In this document: positions 6,131-14,379 of the stretch, piece after piece | Position numbering within the stretch: the first letter of the stretch is position 1 | Layout: every line of letters begins with the position of its first letter | DNA from: Methanocorpusculum parvum | GTDB taxonomy: Archaea; Halobacteriota; Methanomicrobia; Methanomicrobiales; Methanocorpusculaceae | Reading direction: 5' to 3' | Assembly: GCA_015063085.1 (NCBI GenBank) | Contig: SUTD01000002.1 | Span: forward strand, 62,001-126,000 | Length of the DNA stretch: 64,000 nt | Notes under the pieces: model-generated | Told to the model about the DNA's origin: nothing | Database searches by the model: none | Seen by the model: only the letters and a program-made list of their open reading frames with translations | Position numbers and translations under genes: made by a program

Positions 6131-7624
6131 TCAATATGATTTATTTTGGAACATAATAGCAAATCGAGTTACGAGTACTGCGAGTAGGAAATAGTTGAAC
6201 AGAGAGACTATATTGCTTTGAAAAATACATGCAGTATCAGCTGGTGATAAATATATTTTTTGATAGTCAGTAATATTTAATACTATACTCCTCAGTACCT
6301 CGTATAAATTTATCTGTGATAATGTTGTAATTTTTGCTAAAATGTTAGTATGGAATATATTATGGGACAACCAAGATAATGAATTGACTAACAGCAAGCA
6401 AGCACATGCTCTTTTCCCACTAGTCCCATAATCAGAGAGATACCAAAAGAACCTTATAGGACTCGTTAGAATAAGATTTTTATCATAATACCATTTTTCC
6501 CATTGTTTCTTTCTAACATTGTGTTCAAGGGCATTAGATAGTCTGGGATCTATCCGTGCACTAGACAAAGAAACTCCAGTGAAATTAGTGTCTTTATCAA
6601 TGAAATGCTCAGGTCTTCCTTTAAGTATAGTATCATTATTTACAGAACACATCATAAACTCAGCACCTTCGAGATTTGCATATGAAAAATTTGCATTAGC
6701 TAATTGTCCATATGTTAGATGTGCTTTACAGAGATTAGCATTCGTGAAATCTGCACCACAAAGATTCGTACTTAACAAATTTCCATTCATTAAATCTGAC
6801 CTTATGAAGTTTCCGTTCTGAATATTTGAATACGAAAGATTAATGTTTTTCATACATGAATATGAGAAGTCAACATTTTCAAGATTACATTCATGAAATA
6901 CCATGCCATCAAGCTTCATTTGTGAGAGGTTGATATTTCTTAATGATGCTTTCTTCAATTTTATCTCATTGCAGGAAAGCAGATACTTCTTCATCTCATC
7001 CTCTTTCTTCTTTTTCCCATCCTCTTTCTTCTTTTTCCCATCCTCTTTCTTCTTTTTCGGTATGCCCTTTATTTCTTTCACTATCTCTTCTATTTTTTCA
7101 AAGTATCCCTTATTCTTATTCTCTTTCTCCGTTATTTTTCCCGCATCATCGTTTTTCATTCGGATAGATTTTCCTGAATTTATAAGATGGCAGTATAACT
7201 TATCGCTCTTTGCTTTGTTCCATATCTGAACCAGACTTAACTGGATATTTCTGCATTCCAAATCATAATGATGACACTGCATCTCTTTGTTATCAAAGGA
7301 CGTTAGCAATAACTCAGAGTCAAACAAAGATAATATATAAAGTCCGACCAATAATTCCTCTTTATTACAAATTTTTTCAAATATTTTAGATATCTTTTTG
7401 GGTGAGATTTTACAATAGCCAGTAACTAGTGGAATAAGATATGATCTTAATTTATCACGATAACTTGGATTAGTTTGTTGATCTGATTCACTATCATCAA
7501 TCCGAGGAAATATTTTACGATACTCCTTTAGTGGAATATAGTCACCAATTGTAATACAATAGATAAAATACTCGATTGATTCCATTCTATTTAGGGTATT
7601 CGCATTATCTGCAGAGGACGTCAT
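6131..7624 (-). CDS. pentapeptide-repeat protein with C-terminal membrane domain
   Basis: I start at ATG 7624 (MTSSADNANT); a GTG at 7630 is the alternative. About 497 residues. The N-terminal half is helical and soluble and ends in a lysine-rich linker with a three-fold KKKKED(G) tandem repeat. Then come roughly 20 pentapeptide repeats (A/C-D/N-L/F-x-x: NLSYSNIQNGNFIRSDLMNG, CGADFTNANLCKAHL), giving a right-handed beta-helix. The C-terminus carries WEKWYYDKN, FFWYLSDYGTSGKR and two or three hydrophobic segments ending LFNYFLLAVLVTRFAIMF. The W-x-LSDYG-S--R segment followed by membrane helices is typical of pentapeptide proteins joined to ion-channel-like domains. Function unknown; the island setting suggests defence. 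Confidence 0.75.
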   Translation of the reverse strand: MTSSADNANTLNRMESIEYFIYCITIGDYIPLKEYRKIFPRIDDSESDQQTNPSYRDKLRSYLIPLVTGYCKISPKKISKIFEKICNKEELLVGLYILSLFDSELLLTSFDNKEMQCHHYDLECRNIQLSLVQIWNKAKSDKLYCHLINSGKSIRMKNDDAGKITEKENKNKGYFEKIEEIVKEIKGIPKKKKEDGKKKKEDGKKKKEDEMKKYLLSCNEIKLKKASLRNINLSQMKLDGMVFHECNLENVDFSYSCMKNINLSYSNIQNGNFIRSDLMNGNLLSTNLCGADFTNANLCKAHLTYGQLANANFSYANLEGAEFMMCSVNNDTILKGRPEHFIDKDTNFTGVSLSSARIDPRLSNALEHNVRKKQWEKWYYDKNLILTSPIRFFWYLSDYGTSGKRACACLLLVNSLSWLSHNIFHTNILAKITTLSQINLYEVLRSIVLNITDYQKIYLSPADTACIFQSNIVSLFNYFLLAVLVTRFAIMFQNKSY

Positions 7625-7722
7625 CTTCACTACATTATCTATTTTGTAATATTAATAAACTGTCTGCAATCTGGGTTATTTCTTGTACCAGAGCTATATA
7701 TTTCAGGTTAAAAACACCAAGT

Positions 7723-7827
7723 AAAACCGGACGGTACAAAGATGATATTGTCAACATGATTGGAAGCGAGGAGGCGGAAGCTTACGAGCGAGAAGACCCG
7801 GGGACATTATCTTCTTTGGGCTGAATT
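7723..7827. repeat. long imperfect direct repeat, right copy
   Basis: This is the partner of 4382-4490, sharing acaaagatgatattg and cattatcttctttgggctga. Left of it (7690-7722) lies a short stretch resembling the start of the GxxExxY gene (ttcaggttaaa against atcaggtttaa), which suggests a remnant of a second 5' region. Confidence 0.6.
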
Positions 7828-8180
7828 TACGAATAGAGAGGTAATAAAACAGATATGAAGCAGAATTCAATATCTATGAATATAACATAGATTTCTCTCG
7901 CGTCCCGGACGGCTCGATCAGGCAGCGGATAGTAACGAAGCTGCCGCAAGAGCCGTCAGCGAGAGGTCGTTTCGTGTCGGTTTTTTTCCTAAATAGTGCA
8001 TGTGGTGATTTCAAAGCAAAACCTGAACAAAATGGAGACCATAAACTACCCCCACCAGGATTTAATTCATGTAAGGTTGGGAAAAGGAGAGGCAAAAATA
8101 ACGTTGCGAGAGAAGAGAATCTCAAATCACATAATAAAGAAAAAGAGAGTAGAAGCCAAAAACCTCTCCTCTCTCTTTTT
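7828..8180. other. gene-free stretch with palindrome
   Basis: I see no gene. Positions 7893-7962 form an imperfect long inverted repeat (ctctcgcgtcccggacggctc against gagccgtcagcgagag) containing a shorter stem (ggcagcgg/ctgccgc). The motif tcgcgtcccggacgg is the reverse complement of 4607-4621. A run of aaacctctcctctctcttttttc at 8159-8181 is terminator-like. Confidence 0.45.
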
Positions 8181-8399
8181 TCATCTCAGAGATAAAACCT
8201 CAACATTACTTCCAGGAGATGATTTCAAGCCCCTGACATCCTCACAGAAATCCTTCTCATGAAGAATTGCAGTATCGACCTTATCTATCAATTCTTCAAA
8301 GGGAAACAGAGGTCTTACTGAAGCTTGGGATATGGCAATGCAGCACCTGTTCAAGGAAGTTACCACTGTTTCAGTCAATAACAATTCCTGCAAAATCAC
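8181..8399 (-). CDS. possible small protein or gene remnant
   Basis: A GTG-started frame of 72 residues begins 18 bases after the stop of the Sll1717-type ATPase gene. The translation (around LNRCCIAISQASVRPLFPFE and ELIDKVDTAILHEKDFCEDV) has natural protein composition and predicted amphipathic helices. It has only a weak ribosome binding site (CAGG directly before the GTG) and no recognised family. It could be a small partner of the ATPase, a fragment of a decayed gene, or chance. Confidence 0.35.
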   Translation of the reverse strand: MILQELLLTETVVTSLNRCCIAISQASVRPLFPFEELIDKVDTAILHEKDFCEDVRGLKSSPGSNVEVLSLR

Positions 8400-8417
8400 C
8401 CTGTTTATAACAAACCC

Positions 8418-9977
8418 TCAATATTTATTTCCAATCCGTGCGACAGAATTAAACCGAGTATCAATATTATATGCTCTTGCTGTGGCAAAATGTAATGTTA
8501 TATTCATATCTGGATTAAATGATGACGTCTGGTTTCGGAACTTGAATGAATAATGATGCTTCCTACTGTCACTTTCCTCATAGTGTCCAATCGCCCCAAG
8601 ATCGTACAATAGGTTACATATATATAATAAGTCGTCCGGAGTAAAACACTGATATTTCACATCAGAATTTATTTTATCTAATAAATCTGAATATAAGAAA
8701 TTTTTCATCCTCATTGATGTAATTAATTCTAGAGCCAGGCTAATATTTTTTCTTTCCAAAAATCCTGCCATTCCATCTCTAATCTCATTGATGAAGGAAT
8801 TCACTGCATAGTTTGTGATTCCATCTTTGATTTTATCGCTTGTCAACTCCGATCCATCTAATACTGTTTCTTGAATGTGGTTCATCAATTGAATTATGTC
8901 TCTTGGTGTGTGTCGTGTCCAATTTAGCAGGTTTTTTAAGCTTTCGTACCTTGTGGTTGCCCCAGAATATGATTCTGGGAAATATTTTTCAAAAATATTT
9001 ATTTCATTTTCTTGTTTTAAAGATATTTTTGCACGTAAATTGATGAGTTTTACAATATTTGTAGTATACACATTATTTGCTGTTTGATACCAGTTTAATT
9101 TAATTGTTTTGTCATCAGCTATCTTCCCAATATTTGGTCCAGAAAGGCTGTTGAATATATCTGTTCTACAAAGAATTACGATTTTTATGTTTATTCCTGC
9201 AGCCTCAAACTTAGAATTCAAAGTATTAGCTGACATTATCAATGCTAATAATGAACTGAATTGAATTTCTTTATGTGAAACCTCCTGGAATAGGATATAA
9301 TCCAAATCATCAATTACAATAATATGTTGATTGGACATAGTAAGAGAGAAGCAAACGTCACTTAATGCTGAGAATAACTGTTCTCTTGAAAGTGTTTTAT
9401 CTCCAAGAACTCGTTTTCCGCTAATACTGCCACTAATAACTGGTGTTTTGATTTTTAGACAGAAATCATAAAGGGAATGCAGAATTTTTTGAACGGGCGT
9501 TACATCCATAATATTATTTACAGAGGAGTCTGGAAGTAAGCCATGTTTTCTGTAGACTTCTTCAACTTTTTCTAAATCAACACCCTCTAAAGTTGTTGAT
9601 ACGGTTTTGTCTTGAATTATACTGTTAAATGTTAATAACAATAGGAGAAACTGCCAATAATTTGAATAACGAATCTCTGAAGGTTCATCAGAGGCATAGA
9701 GTTTATCAAATTCGCTGTATGAGAAGTCATTTAAGGAATATAACTTTGTAAAGAGTTTGTTCTCTGGATTTTCAGACATTAACTGTAATTTTGTTCCGAT
9801 TGCTGATTTTCCAGAACCTTTCGATCCAAGAATAAGAAAATGTGAATCATCTAATATCTTATTGATATATCCATATGCATCCAGGAATCCATCATTTAAC
9901 AAGTAGGAATAGCGCATTCCTCGCTCATTTTCAGCCGCAGCTTTTCCAAAGTTTATTTTCCCAAAGTCAGATTCCAT
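8418..9977 (-). CDS. P-loop ATPase, Sll1717-like family
   Basis: This 519-residue protein begins with a short FGKAAAENE segment, then Walker A at residues 51-58 (GSKGSGKS) in the context FLILGSKGSGKSAIGTKL, and Walker B at about 219-226 (IIVIDDLD). The GxKGSGKSA motif, the N-terminal FG--AAENE--YLL segment and the overall length match the P-loop ATPase family typified by Sll1717, which is common in defence islands and near restriction or retron-like genes. A biochemical function is not established for most members. The C-terminal 200 residues are helical, with an RH-TPRDIIQLMNHIQ segment like the lid of other STAND/AAA proteins. Likely intracellular. No linked effector gene is clear apart from the small ORF downstream. 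Confidence 0.75.
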   Translation of the reverse strand: MESDFGKINFGKAAAENERGMRYSYLLNDGFLDAYGYINKILDDSHFLILGSKGSGKSAIGTKLQLMSENPENKLFTKLYSLNDFSYSEFDKLYASDEPSEIRYSNYWQFLLLLLTFNSIIQDKTVSTTLEGVDLEKVEEVYRKHGLLPDSSVNNIMDVTPVQKILHSLYDFCLKIKTPVISGSISGKRVLGDKTLSREQLFSALSDVCFSLTMSNQHIIVIDDLDYILFQEVSHKEIQFSSLLALIMSANTLNSKFEAAGINIKIVILCRTDIFNSLSGPNIGKIADDKTIKLNWYQTANNVYTTNIVKLINLRAKISLKQENEINIFEKYFPESYSGATTRYESLKNLLNWTRHTPRDIIQLMNHIQETVLDGSELTSDKIKDGITNYAVNSFINEIRDGMAGFLERKNISLALELITSMRMKNFLYSDLLDKINSDVKYQCFTPDDLLYICNLLYDLGAIGHYEESDSRKHHYSFKFRNQTSSFNPDMNITLHFATARAYNIDTRFNSVARIGNKY

Positions 9978-10250
9978 GTTAGTCTATAGCATCTATAATC
10001 ACATAATGATTTTGTAATGATTTTTGAGATTGAATACATTTTACAATTCAATAAGCGAGGCAATATCAAGCATATCGTTCTGTTACTGAGAGATTTATGC
10101 TATATTATTCTTCACAAAGCATTTCTCAAAGATCTGAAGAATTACTCATCCAAACAGAAAAAGATTCAATCTTTTATATAATTAGATTATCTTTCTAACT
10201 TAATTGAAGATAGCATAAAAATATTTGATTGAAAAATAGTGTGGTGGATC

Positions 10251-10637
10251 TTATGACACAAAGAGATAAACTTCATAGATTACACCGTTGTGCTCTATGT
10301 ATCGGTTTCCACCTCCAGTGTAGTATCCATAAGCTTCTCGAATTGCATACCCAGTTTCTTTGTCCACACATCCAGGACGAATGTAGTACTCCGAGAGTGG
10401 GCCTTGGTCGATATAGAATGATTCTGGAATGTTTCTGAGCACTTGGTATTTTTCATAGTCTTCTTCGGTGAGCTTGATAATTTCTGCATCCTCAGGAATT
10501 GGTTCATTTGGAACTATGAAATTGAACTCTTCATATGGGGGTGCATTTATTATTGCCAAAATCGGCAATGCTGCCATGATAAGTATGACAAGGATAGACG
10601 CACCAATAATTACACAGAGACTTTTTTTATTTGTCAT
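10251..10637 (-). CDS. membrane-anchored small protein
   Basis: This 128-residue protein has a charged start (MTNKKS) and one hydrophobic segment (LCVIIGASILVILIMAALPILAII), then a hydrophilic, probably extracellular domain with many tyrosines (EEDYEKYQVLRN, GYAIREAYGYYTGGG, HNGVIYEVYLFV). The hydrophobic segment lacks a clear cleavage site, so it probably acts as an anchor. It lies 75 bases downstream of the secreted metallopeptidase gene on the same strand and may be co-transcribed with it. No family recognised. The HNGVIYEVY ending faintly recalls the HNGVTYTLT segment of the secreted paralogue at 13668, which may mean a shared fold element. Confidence 0.6.
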   Translation of the reverse strand: MTNKKSLCVIIGASILVILIMAALPILAIINAPPYEEFNFIVPNEPIPEDAEIIKLTEEDYEKYQVLRNIPESFYIDQGPLSEYYIRPGCVDKETGYAIREAYGYYTGGGNRYIEHNGVIYEVYLFVS

Positions 10638-10712
10638 GTTTCACTAACTAACAATGATTAGTAATATTTGATAGATAAATACAATCCAGATTTATTCTCC
10701 ATCTTTTAATAA

Positions 10713-12089
10713 TTAAGCATGTAAACTTATCTCAACTTTACAATTCCTAATTATTCTTGCATTGTCATGTGTTGCGTCGCCGAGATATGAGGGTGATGCT
10801 GTTGAGGAAAATTCAAGTAAGTTACAGCCAGAACCAAGATATCTATCAATCATGACTGTATCATGAAAGATAGCGCCATCAAACCATTTGGTATAAGACT
10901 GTTCATGGCGCCCATCAAAACAATGTCCAATCTCATGAATAATACAATACTTTCTTGAATAGTCATTACCATTATATGAACTGATTCCATCAGCAACCAT
11001 CTGACACCATGCATATCTTCCTTTATAGTCATCTGTTCTTCCTTGGACATGACCTTTTGGACCAATTCTGTCATATCCTCCAAGATAGAGGCAAATATCA
11101 GCCCCAATGGAATCCAGATATGATTTTGGATAAACAGCTTCAAGAGCCACTATTGGATCAGTAAGGATGTCCGGATGTGAACTCAGTTGATTCTTTCTTG
11201 ATGAATCATATGCAATTACATTAAGAAAAACGCCAACATCTTCACGTCCAAATGATGTGACACTGTTTGCATCAGCAATATATGATTCAGATATGGATAC
11301 CCAATCACCACCATAAATCCCTAATGGATTTTCAGAGAAATAATTGTCAGTAACTACCAGAACATCCACTGTGACAAGAGAATTTGTTGCCCTTGAATCA
11401 TCATTTTTATTCAGGAATGATTCACGTTCCAGCATTTCTGATACGGTTGGTTCGGGCATACCACAGAAATCAATTGGTTCACTTGGCTGGAGAATGTCAT
11501 ATTCTGAATAAACAATATGCATTGGACTTTTGCCGTTTTTGGTCTCGATGTTTGAATCAATAACTGTAATTGTCAGATACTCTCCAGGATAGGAGATACT
11601 TCCAATTAACAGGTTCTTATCATTTACTGTGAAGACAACTTGTGAGTCCGTAACTCCTTCAATGGTTCCTAAGTAAGAATCAATACCATCATCAAGATTA
11701 TCCGGCATACGTTCCAGATTTACGGTGTATTCTTCACCGTAAAGAGTGATGTCAAATTTCAATGTTTCAGAACGTACTGGAATTGGGTTATCAAACGCCA
11801 ATACTGAGTAAATTTCCTCATCATATCCAATCTCTTTGGATGCTTTTTTTGCATTTGAAGATTCAGTGATGAACTCAGGAATGTTCAGAGAACTTTGTGT
11901 ATATGTTGATAGAGCACTACCTTCTGGACCTGCTTTACCATCGTACACAATTGTTTTCTCGGGAATGGTGAAGATTGGAACATTCACTTTATCCGTAGAT
12001 TCGGCACTAATAGGGTGAATACACACAACTGCTGCCAACAGCAGTATGCATACAGCAAAGATTTTGACTTTTGCAGATTTTGTTTTCAT
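10713..12089 (-). CDS. secreted metzincin-like zinc metallopeptidase
   Basis: This 458-residue protein has a Sec signal peptide (MKTKSAKVKIFAVCILLLAA ... ISAES). A roughly 220-residue propeptide-like region is followed by a catalytic domain with the zinc motif HEIGHCFDGRH (H385, E386, H389, H395), which fits HExxHxxxxxH with the third ligand at the metzincin spacing; the usual glycine is shifted by one. The N-terminal region (TLYGEEYTVNLERM, SYLGTIEGVTDSQVVFTVND) resembles propeptides of reprolysin-like peptidases. Expected location is extracellular or the cell surface. Its promoter carries the same TCTAGAACAC site as the divergent promoter at 13.5 kb, so it is probably in one regulon with the secreted paralogues and could process them; that is inference. 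Confidence 0.8.
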   Translation of the reverse strand: MKTKSAKVKIFAVCILLLAAVVCIHPISAESTDKVNVPIFTIPEKTIVYDGKAGPEGSALSTYTQSSLNIPEFITESSNAKKASKEIGYDEEIYSVLAFDNPIPVRSETLKFDITLYGEEYTVNLERMPDNLDDGIDSYLGTIEGVTDSQVVFTVNDKNLLIGSISYPGEYLTITVIDSNIETKNGKSPMHIVYSEYDILQPSEPIDFCGMPEPTVSEMLERESFLNKNDDSRATNSLVTVDVLVVTDNYFSENPLGIYGGDWVSISESYIADANSVTSFGREDVGVFLNVIAYDSSRKNQLSSHPDILTDPIVALEAVYPKSYLDSIGADICLYLGGYDRIGPKGHVQGRTDDYKGRYAWCQMVADGISSYNGNDYSRKYCIIHEIGHCFDGRHEQSYTKWFDGAIFHDTVMIDRYLGSGCNLLEFSSTASPSYLGDATHDNARIIRNCKVEISLHA

Positions 12090-12142
12090 CTTCCGCTCCT
12101 GAGTACCAAGTCATATGGACTGACACTCTGGAGAGATATTCT

Positions 12143-12193
12143 TGCAGGAAATGTATTAAAAAGAGTGAGCAAAGTCTAGAACACTAGGTGTTC
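12143..12193 (-). promoter_or_regulatory. TCTAGAACAC operator and TATA element of the metallopeptidase gene
   Basis: GAACAC TAG GTGTTC (12179-12193) is a perfect inverted repeat extended to TCTAGA on the left. On the minus strand TCTAGA is followed by CTTTGCTCACTCTTTTTAAT, which matches the order seen at 13565-13592 (TCTAGATGACGCTCAC, then TTAAATAA). The operator lies immediately upstream of the TATA-like sequence, a position typical of archaeal activators. It overlaps the 3' end of the regulator gene. Confidence 0.65.
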
Positions 12194-13013
12194 ATTCACA
12201 GACTGCTGTTTCTGATTCCAACCGGGTCATATACACCTCACAGAAACTAGGATTTACCGAGTAACAGGTTGTATTCTTATGATTCTCTACCAGAATCAAC
12301 CCCTCACCAACCATTTTATCCAGATGCCATCGAAGGGTTGTCATTGGAATTCCTGTTTCTTTGGATAGTTGTCTCTGAGATATGCCGGGATTATCGTGAA
12401 TTGTCTGAAAGATATTCATTCTGCTTTCATTTTCCAGAAGCTTCCATGCCTTCCTGTCTTTTTCTGTATGGTATGTATCATGTGTATAATAGTGTGCAAT
12501 ACTATCCTTGGTTTTGTAGATTTTCATCTCCTGATTCAATCTCTTTAGATTATATGATACCGAACCGCGTGAAAATCCGGTAGCATTGATAATTTCAGTC
12601 TGCTGAGCACCGGGATGTTTCTGGAGATATTCAAGGATAATCATATGCCTGCTATCAGTATTATCAGAAAGTTTACGCCTCGTGTAAAGGAAGAAGAGAT
12701 AGCCAGAGGTTATAAGACCAATAATGGTGGTGATTATGCCTATGATAATTACAATAGTTTCCGCAGCCCAAACTGGAACGGCCCCCACATTGAAGAAATT
12801 GATGATACGTGCAAGTATATATGGTATCGAAAACTGAAATTCTGTTATTTCAACAATAGGATTATCTGTATCATCAGAAATGAATGGTGAATCAACTGGT
12901 ATTACTGTATATCCAGATATTGGATAATGGACTACTTCATCTAAAGCTTGCACTGGGAGACAAGTAAAAGAAATAATGAGAATAATCAGGCAGATTGCCC
13001 AATATTTTGCCAT
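12192..13013 (-). CDS. membrane-anchored transcription regulator with two winged-helix domains
   Basis: This 273-residue protein has an N-terminal signal or TM segment (MAKYWAICLIILIISFTCLP), a short outer domain of about 60 residues and a second TM helix (AAETIVIIIGIITTIIGLIT), placing the C-terminus in the cytoplasm. Two winged helix-turn-helix domains follow: residues about 128-170 (HPGAQQTEIINATGFSRGSV) and about 200-255 (NPGISQRQLSKETGIPMTTL, RWHLDKMVGEGLI). This is a one-component membrane sensor/regulator layout known in Methanomicrobia. It follows the small secreted protein gene with a 12-base gap and so is transcribed from the divergent operator at 13533-13578. It is the obvious candidate to bind that site and the one at 12179-12193. 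Confidence 0.8.
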   Translation of the reverse strand: MAKYWAICLIILIISFTCLPVQALDEVVHYPISGYTVIPVDSPFISDDTDNPIVEITEFQFSIPYILARIINFFNVGAVPVWAAETIVIIIGIITTIIGLITSGYLFFLYTRRKLSDNTDSRHMIILEYLQKHPGAQQTEIINATGFSRGSVSYNLKRLNQEMKIYKTKDSIAHYYTHDTYHTEKDRKAWKLLENESRMNIFQTIHDNPGISQRQLSKETGIPMTTLRWHLDKMVGEGLILVENHKNTTCYSVNPSFCEVYMTRLESETAVCE

Positions 13014-13025
13014 CTTAATTCCTTA

Positions 13026-13505
13026 TTAATAACTATTAACCCCAAGACTAAATAACTGTATGCCCACAACATCAACACCAACCACGACAAAAATCCAATT
13101 GCCCTGTTTAAGTCCATGTGTGTTGATTATTTTCAGATGAATCAATCCATTTGGATTTGGGTTGTCATGCGTATCTGTAAATTCTTCAACAACAAGTCCT
13201 TCAGGATCCAGAATCTGTAATTTCAATGAATTATAATTCGGAGAAAGAGGCCATGATAATTGAAATTCTATCTCAGTTGAACCTGGGGTAACATAATGAT
13301 TAAAATATCGTGCCTGTCCCTGCATAACTGATGAAGATATAGAAGAACGCGGTTCAATCAAATCCTCTATGTTCAGCGGAAGGATAAGATATTCAGACTC
13401 AATTTTCTCGACTCCAAAACCATCTGCCGCAGAAGCTGGTAATACACAAATACAAAGCAGGAGAAAAACTCCAACAACATAACGCCATTTCATAACATAG
13501 CTCAT
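13026..13505 (-). CDS. secreted protein with PPC-like beta-sandwich
   Basis: This 159-residue protein has a Sec signal peptide (MKWRYVVGVFLLLCICVLPA, then ASA). The mature part resembles a bacterial pre-peptidase C-terminal or jelly-roll domain: QARYFNHYVTPGSTEIEFQL, SLKLQILDPEGLVVEEF, GNWIFVVVGVDVVG. That pattern (a vector strand, a 'ldPeG' turn and a G-W-F/V-V strand) suggests a small beta sandwich at the cell surface. It is the first gene of a two-gene unit with the membrane-anchored regulator and is transcribed from the divergent TCTAGAACA promoter. It could be the extracellular ligand or partner of the regulator, by neighbourhood only. Confidence 0.65.
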   Translation of the reverse strand: MSYVMKWRYVVGVFLLLCICVLPASAADGFGVEKIESEYLILPLNIEDLIEPRSSISSSVMQGQARYFNHYVTPGSTEIEFQLSWPLSPNYNSLKLQILDPEGLVVEEFTDTHDNPNPNGLIHLKIINTHGLKQGNWIFVVVGVDVVGIQLFSLGVNSY

Positions 13506-13532
13506 TTATCCGGAGGCATATATCAAATTTTT

Positions 13533-13578
13533 GAGCATCATCTAGAACACTTGCAGTTTCATGTTCTAGATGACGCTC
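13533..13578. promoter_or_regulatory. divergent operator, 17-bp inverted repeat
   Basis: Arms 13533-13549 (gagcatcatctagaaca) and 13562-13578 (tgttctagatgacgctc) pair at 16 of 17 positions across a 12-base spacer. On each side the arm is followed by a TATA-like element: ttaaataa at about 13586 for the plus-strand paralogue genes, and GATATATG at about 13517-13524 for the minus-strand secreted protein/regulator genes. The half-site recurs at 12175-12193. Confidence 0.75.
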
Positions 13579-13667
13579 ACATTTCTTAAATAAGTTTTTG
13601 AATCCATAATTTCTTGTGGGGTGTGAAGTCCCTCACATTAATTAACCACAAAAAAGAGGTGATAAAA

Positions 13668-14366
13668 ATGAAAAAAGTACCTACAAAAGTACTCAGTATC
13701 TTACTGTGTATTGGTCTGATTGCTGGATTAATTCCTGGAGTTTTTGCTACAGAACCAACAACACAGACAATTGAGCATAATGGCGTTACCTACACCCTGA
13801 CCATTACTTACTCAGAAGAAGGGCAGCAGATAGCAACAGTAACTGGAGGAGGAGTAACAACATCTGCTCATTTTGAAGATGACATGCTTATTCTCACTGA
13901 AACAAATCTTGTAACCAAGGAAACTACCACCACTGTAAAAGATTTGAATGAAGAATCTGAATTCACCACAGCATCATCAAATCATAATACCCGCGGGTAT
14001 TATTCAGAACAATCTCAGTATTTCAATGTTGGATATGAGGTTACAACCAGATCTGGTGTTGATTATTGGATGATTTGGAATAGTGATAATTTTGCTAAAG
14101 CGGTTAACACCCCTCCGGTTGATTTGAACTTACTTAAAGATTTTCAGGAAGCTGTAAACTCGTGCTGCAATTATGAGCAAGAATTCAATTATGAGGTTGG
14201 AAGTAACATCATATACACTGTTGTTAATGCATTAAGCGGAGTTAATGGAATTACTGCAATTGCATCCGTACTTGGCCTCTTTGGAATTCCACTTGCCGTA
14301 GCAACAATCTGGGATAATGCACAGAGAGCTGCTAATTTGGCAGATTTCCATTATGATCACATCTAA
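13668..14366 (+). CDS. secreted paralogue 1, bacteriocin-like architecture
   Basis: The start at 13668 (MKKVPTKVLSILLCIGLIAG) has AAAGAGGTGAT upstream; 232 residues. It has a Sec signal peptide cleaved after VFA. A beta-rich region of about 75 residues follows (IEHNGVTYTLTITYSEEGQQ, VTGGGVTTSAHFEDDMLILT), then a domain shared with the next two genes (YFNVGYEVTTRSGVDYWMIW, NSDNFAKAVNTPP, FQEAVNSC--YEQEF) and a Gly/Ala-rich hydrophobic C-terminus (VNALSGVNGITAIASVLGLF). This plan recalls large secreted bacteriocin precursors such as the geobacillin-26 type, from memory and unverified. First gene of a three-paralogue operon under the TCTAGAACA operator. Confidence 0.7.
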   Translation: MKKVPTKVLSILLCIGLIAGLIPGVFATEPTTQTIEHNGVTYTLTITYSEEGQQIATVTGGGVTTSAHFEDDMLILTETNLVTKETTTTVKDLNEESEFTTASSNHNTRGYYSEQSQYFNVGYEVTTRSGVDYWMIWNSDNFAKAVNTPPVDLNLLKDFQEAVNSCCNYEQEFNYEVGSNIIYTVVNALSGVNGITAIASVLGLFGIPLAVATIWDNAQRAANLADFHYDHI

Positions 14367-14379
14367 AAGGAGTATTATC

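Noticed and set aside
7012-7060. Three tandem units in the pentapeptide gene as a CRISPR-like array
   Set aside because: The 21-bp units are contiguous with no spacers and encode the KKKKED(G) linker in frame.
7874-8195. 73-83-residue frames on both strands near 8.0 kb
   Set aside because: They cross the 70-bp palindrome, have no ribosome site and no plausible protein pattern.
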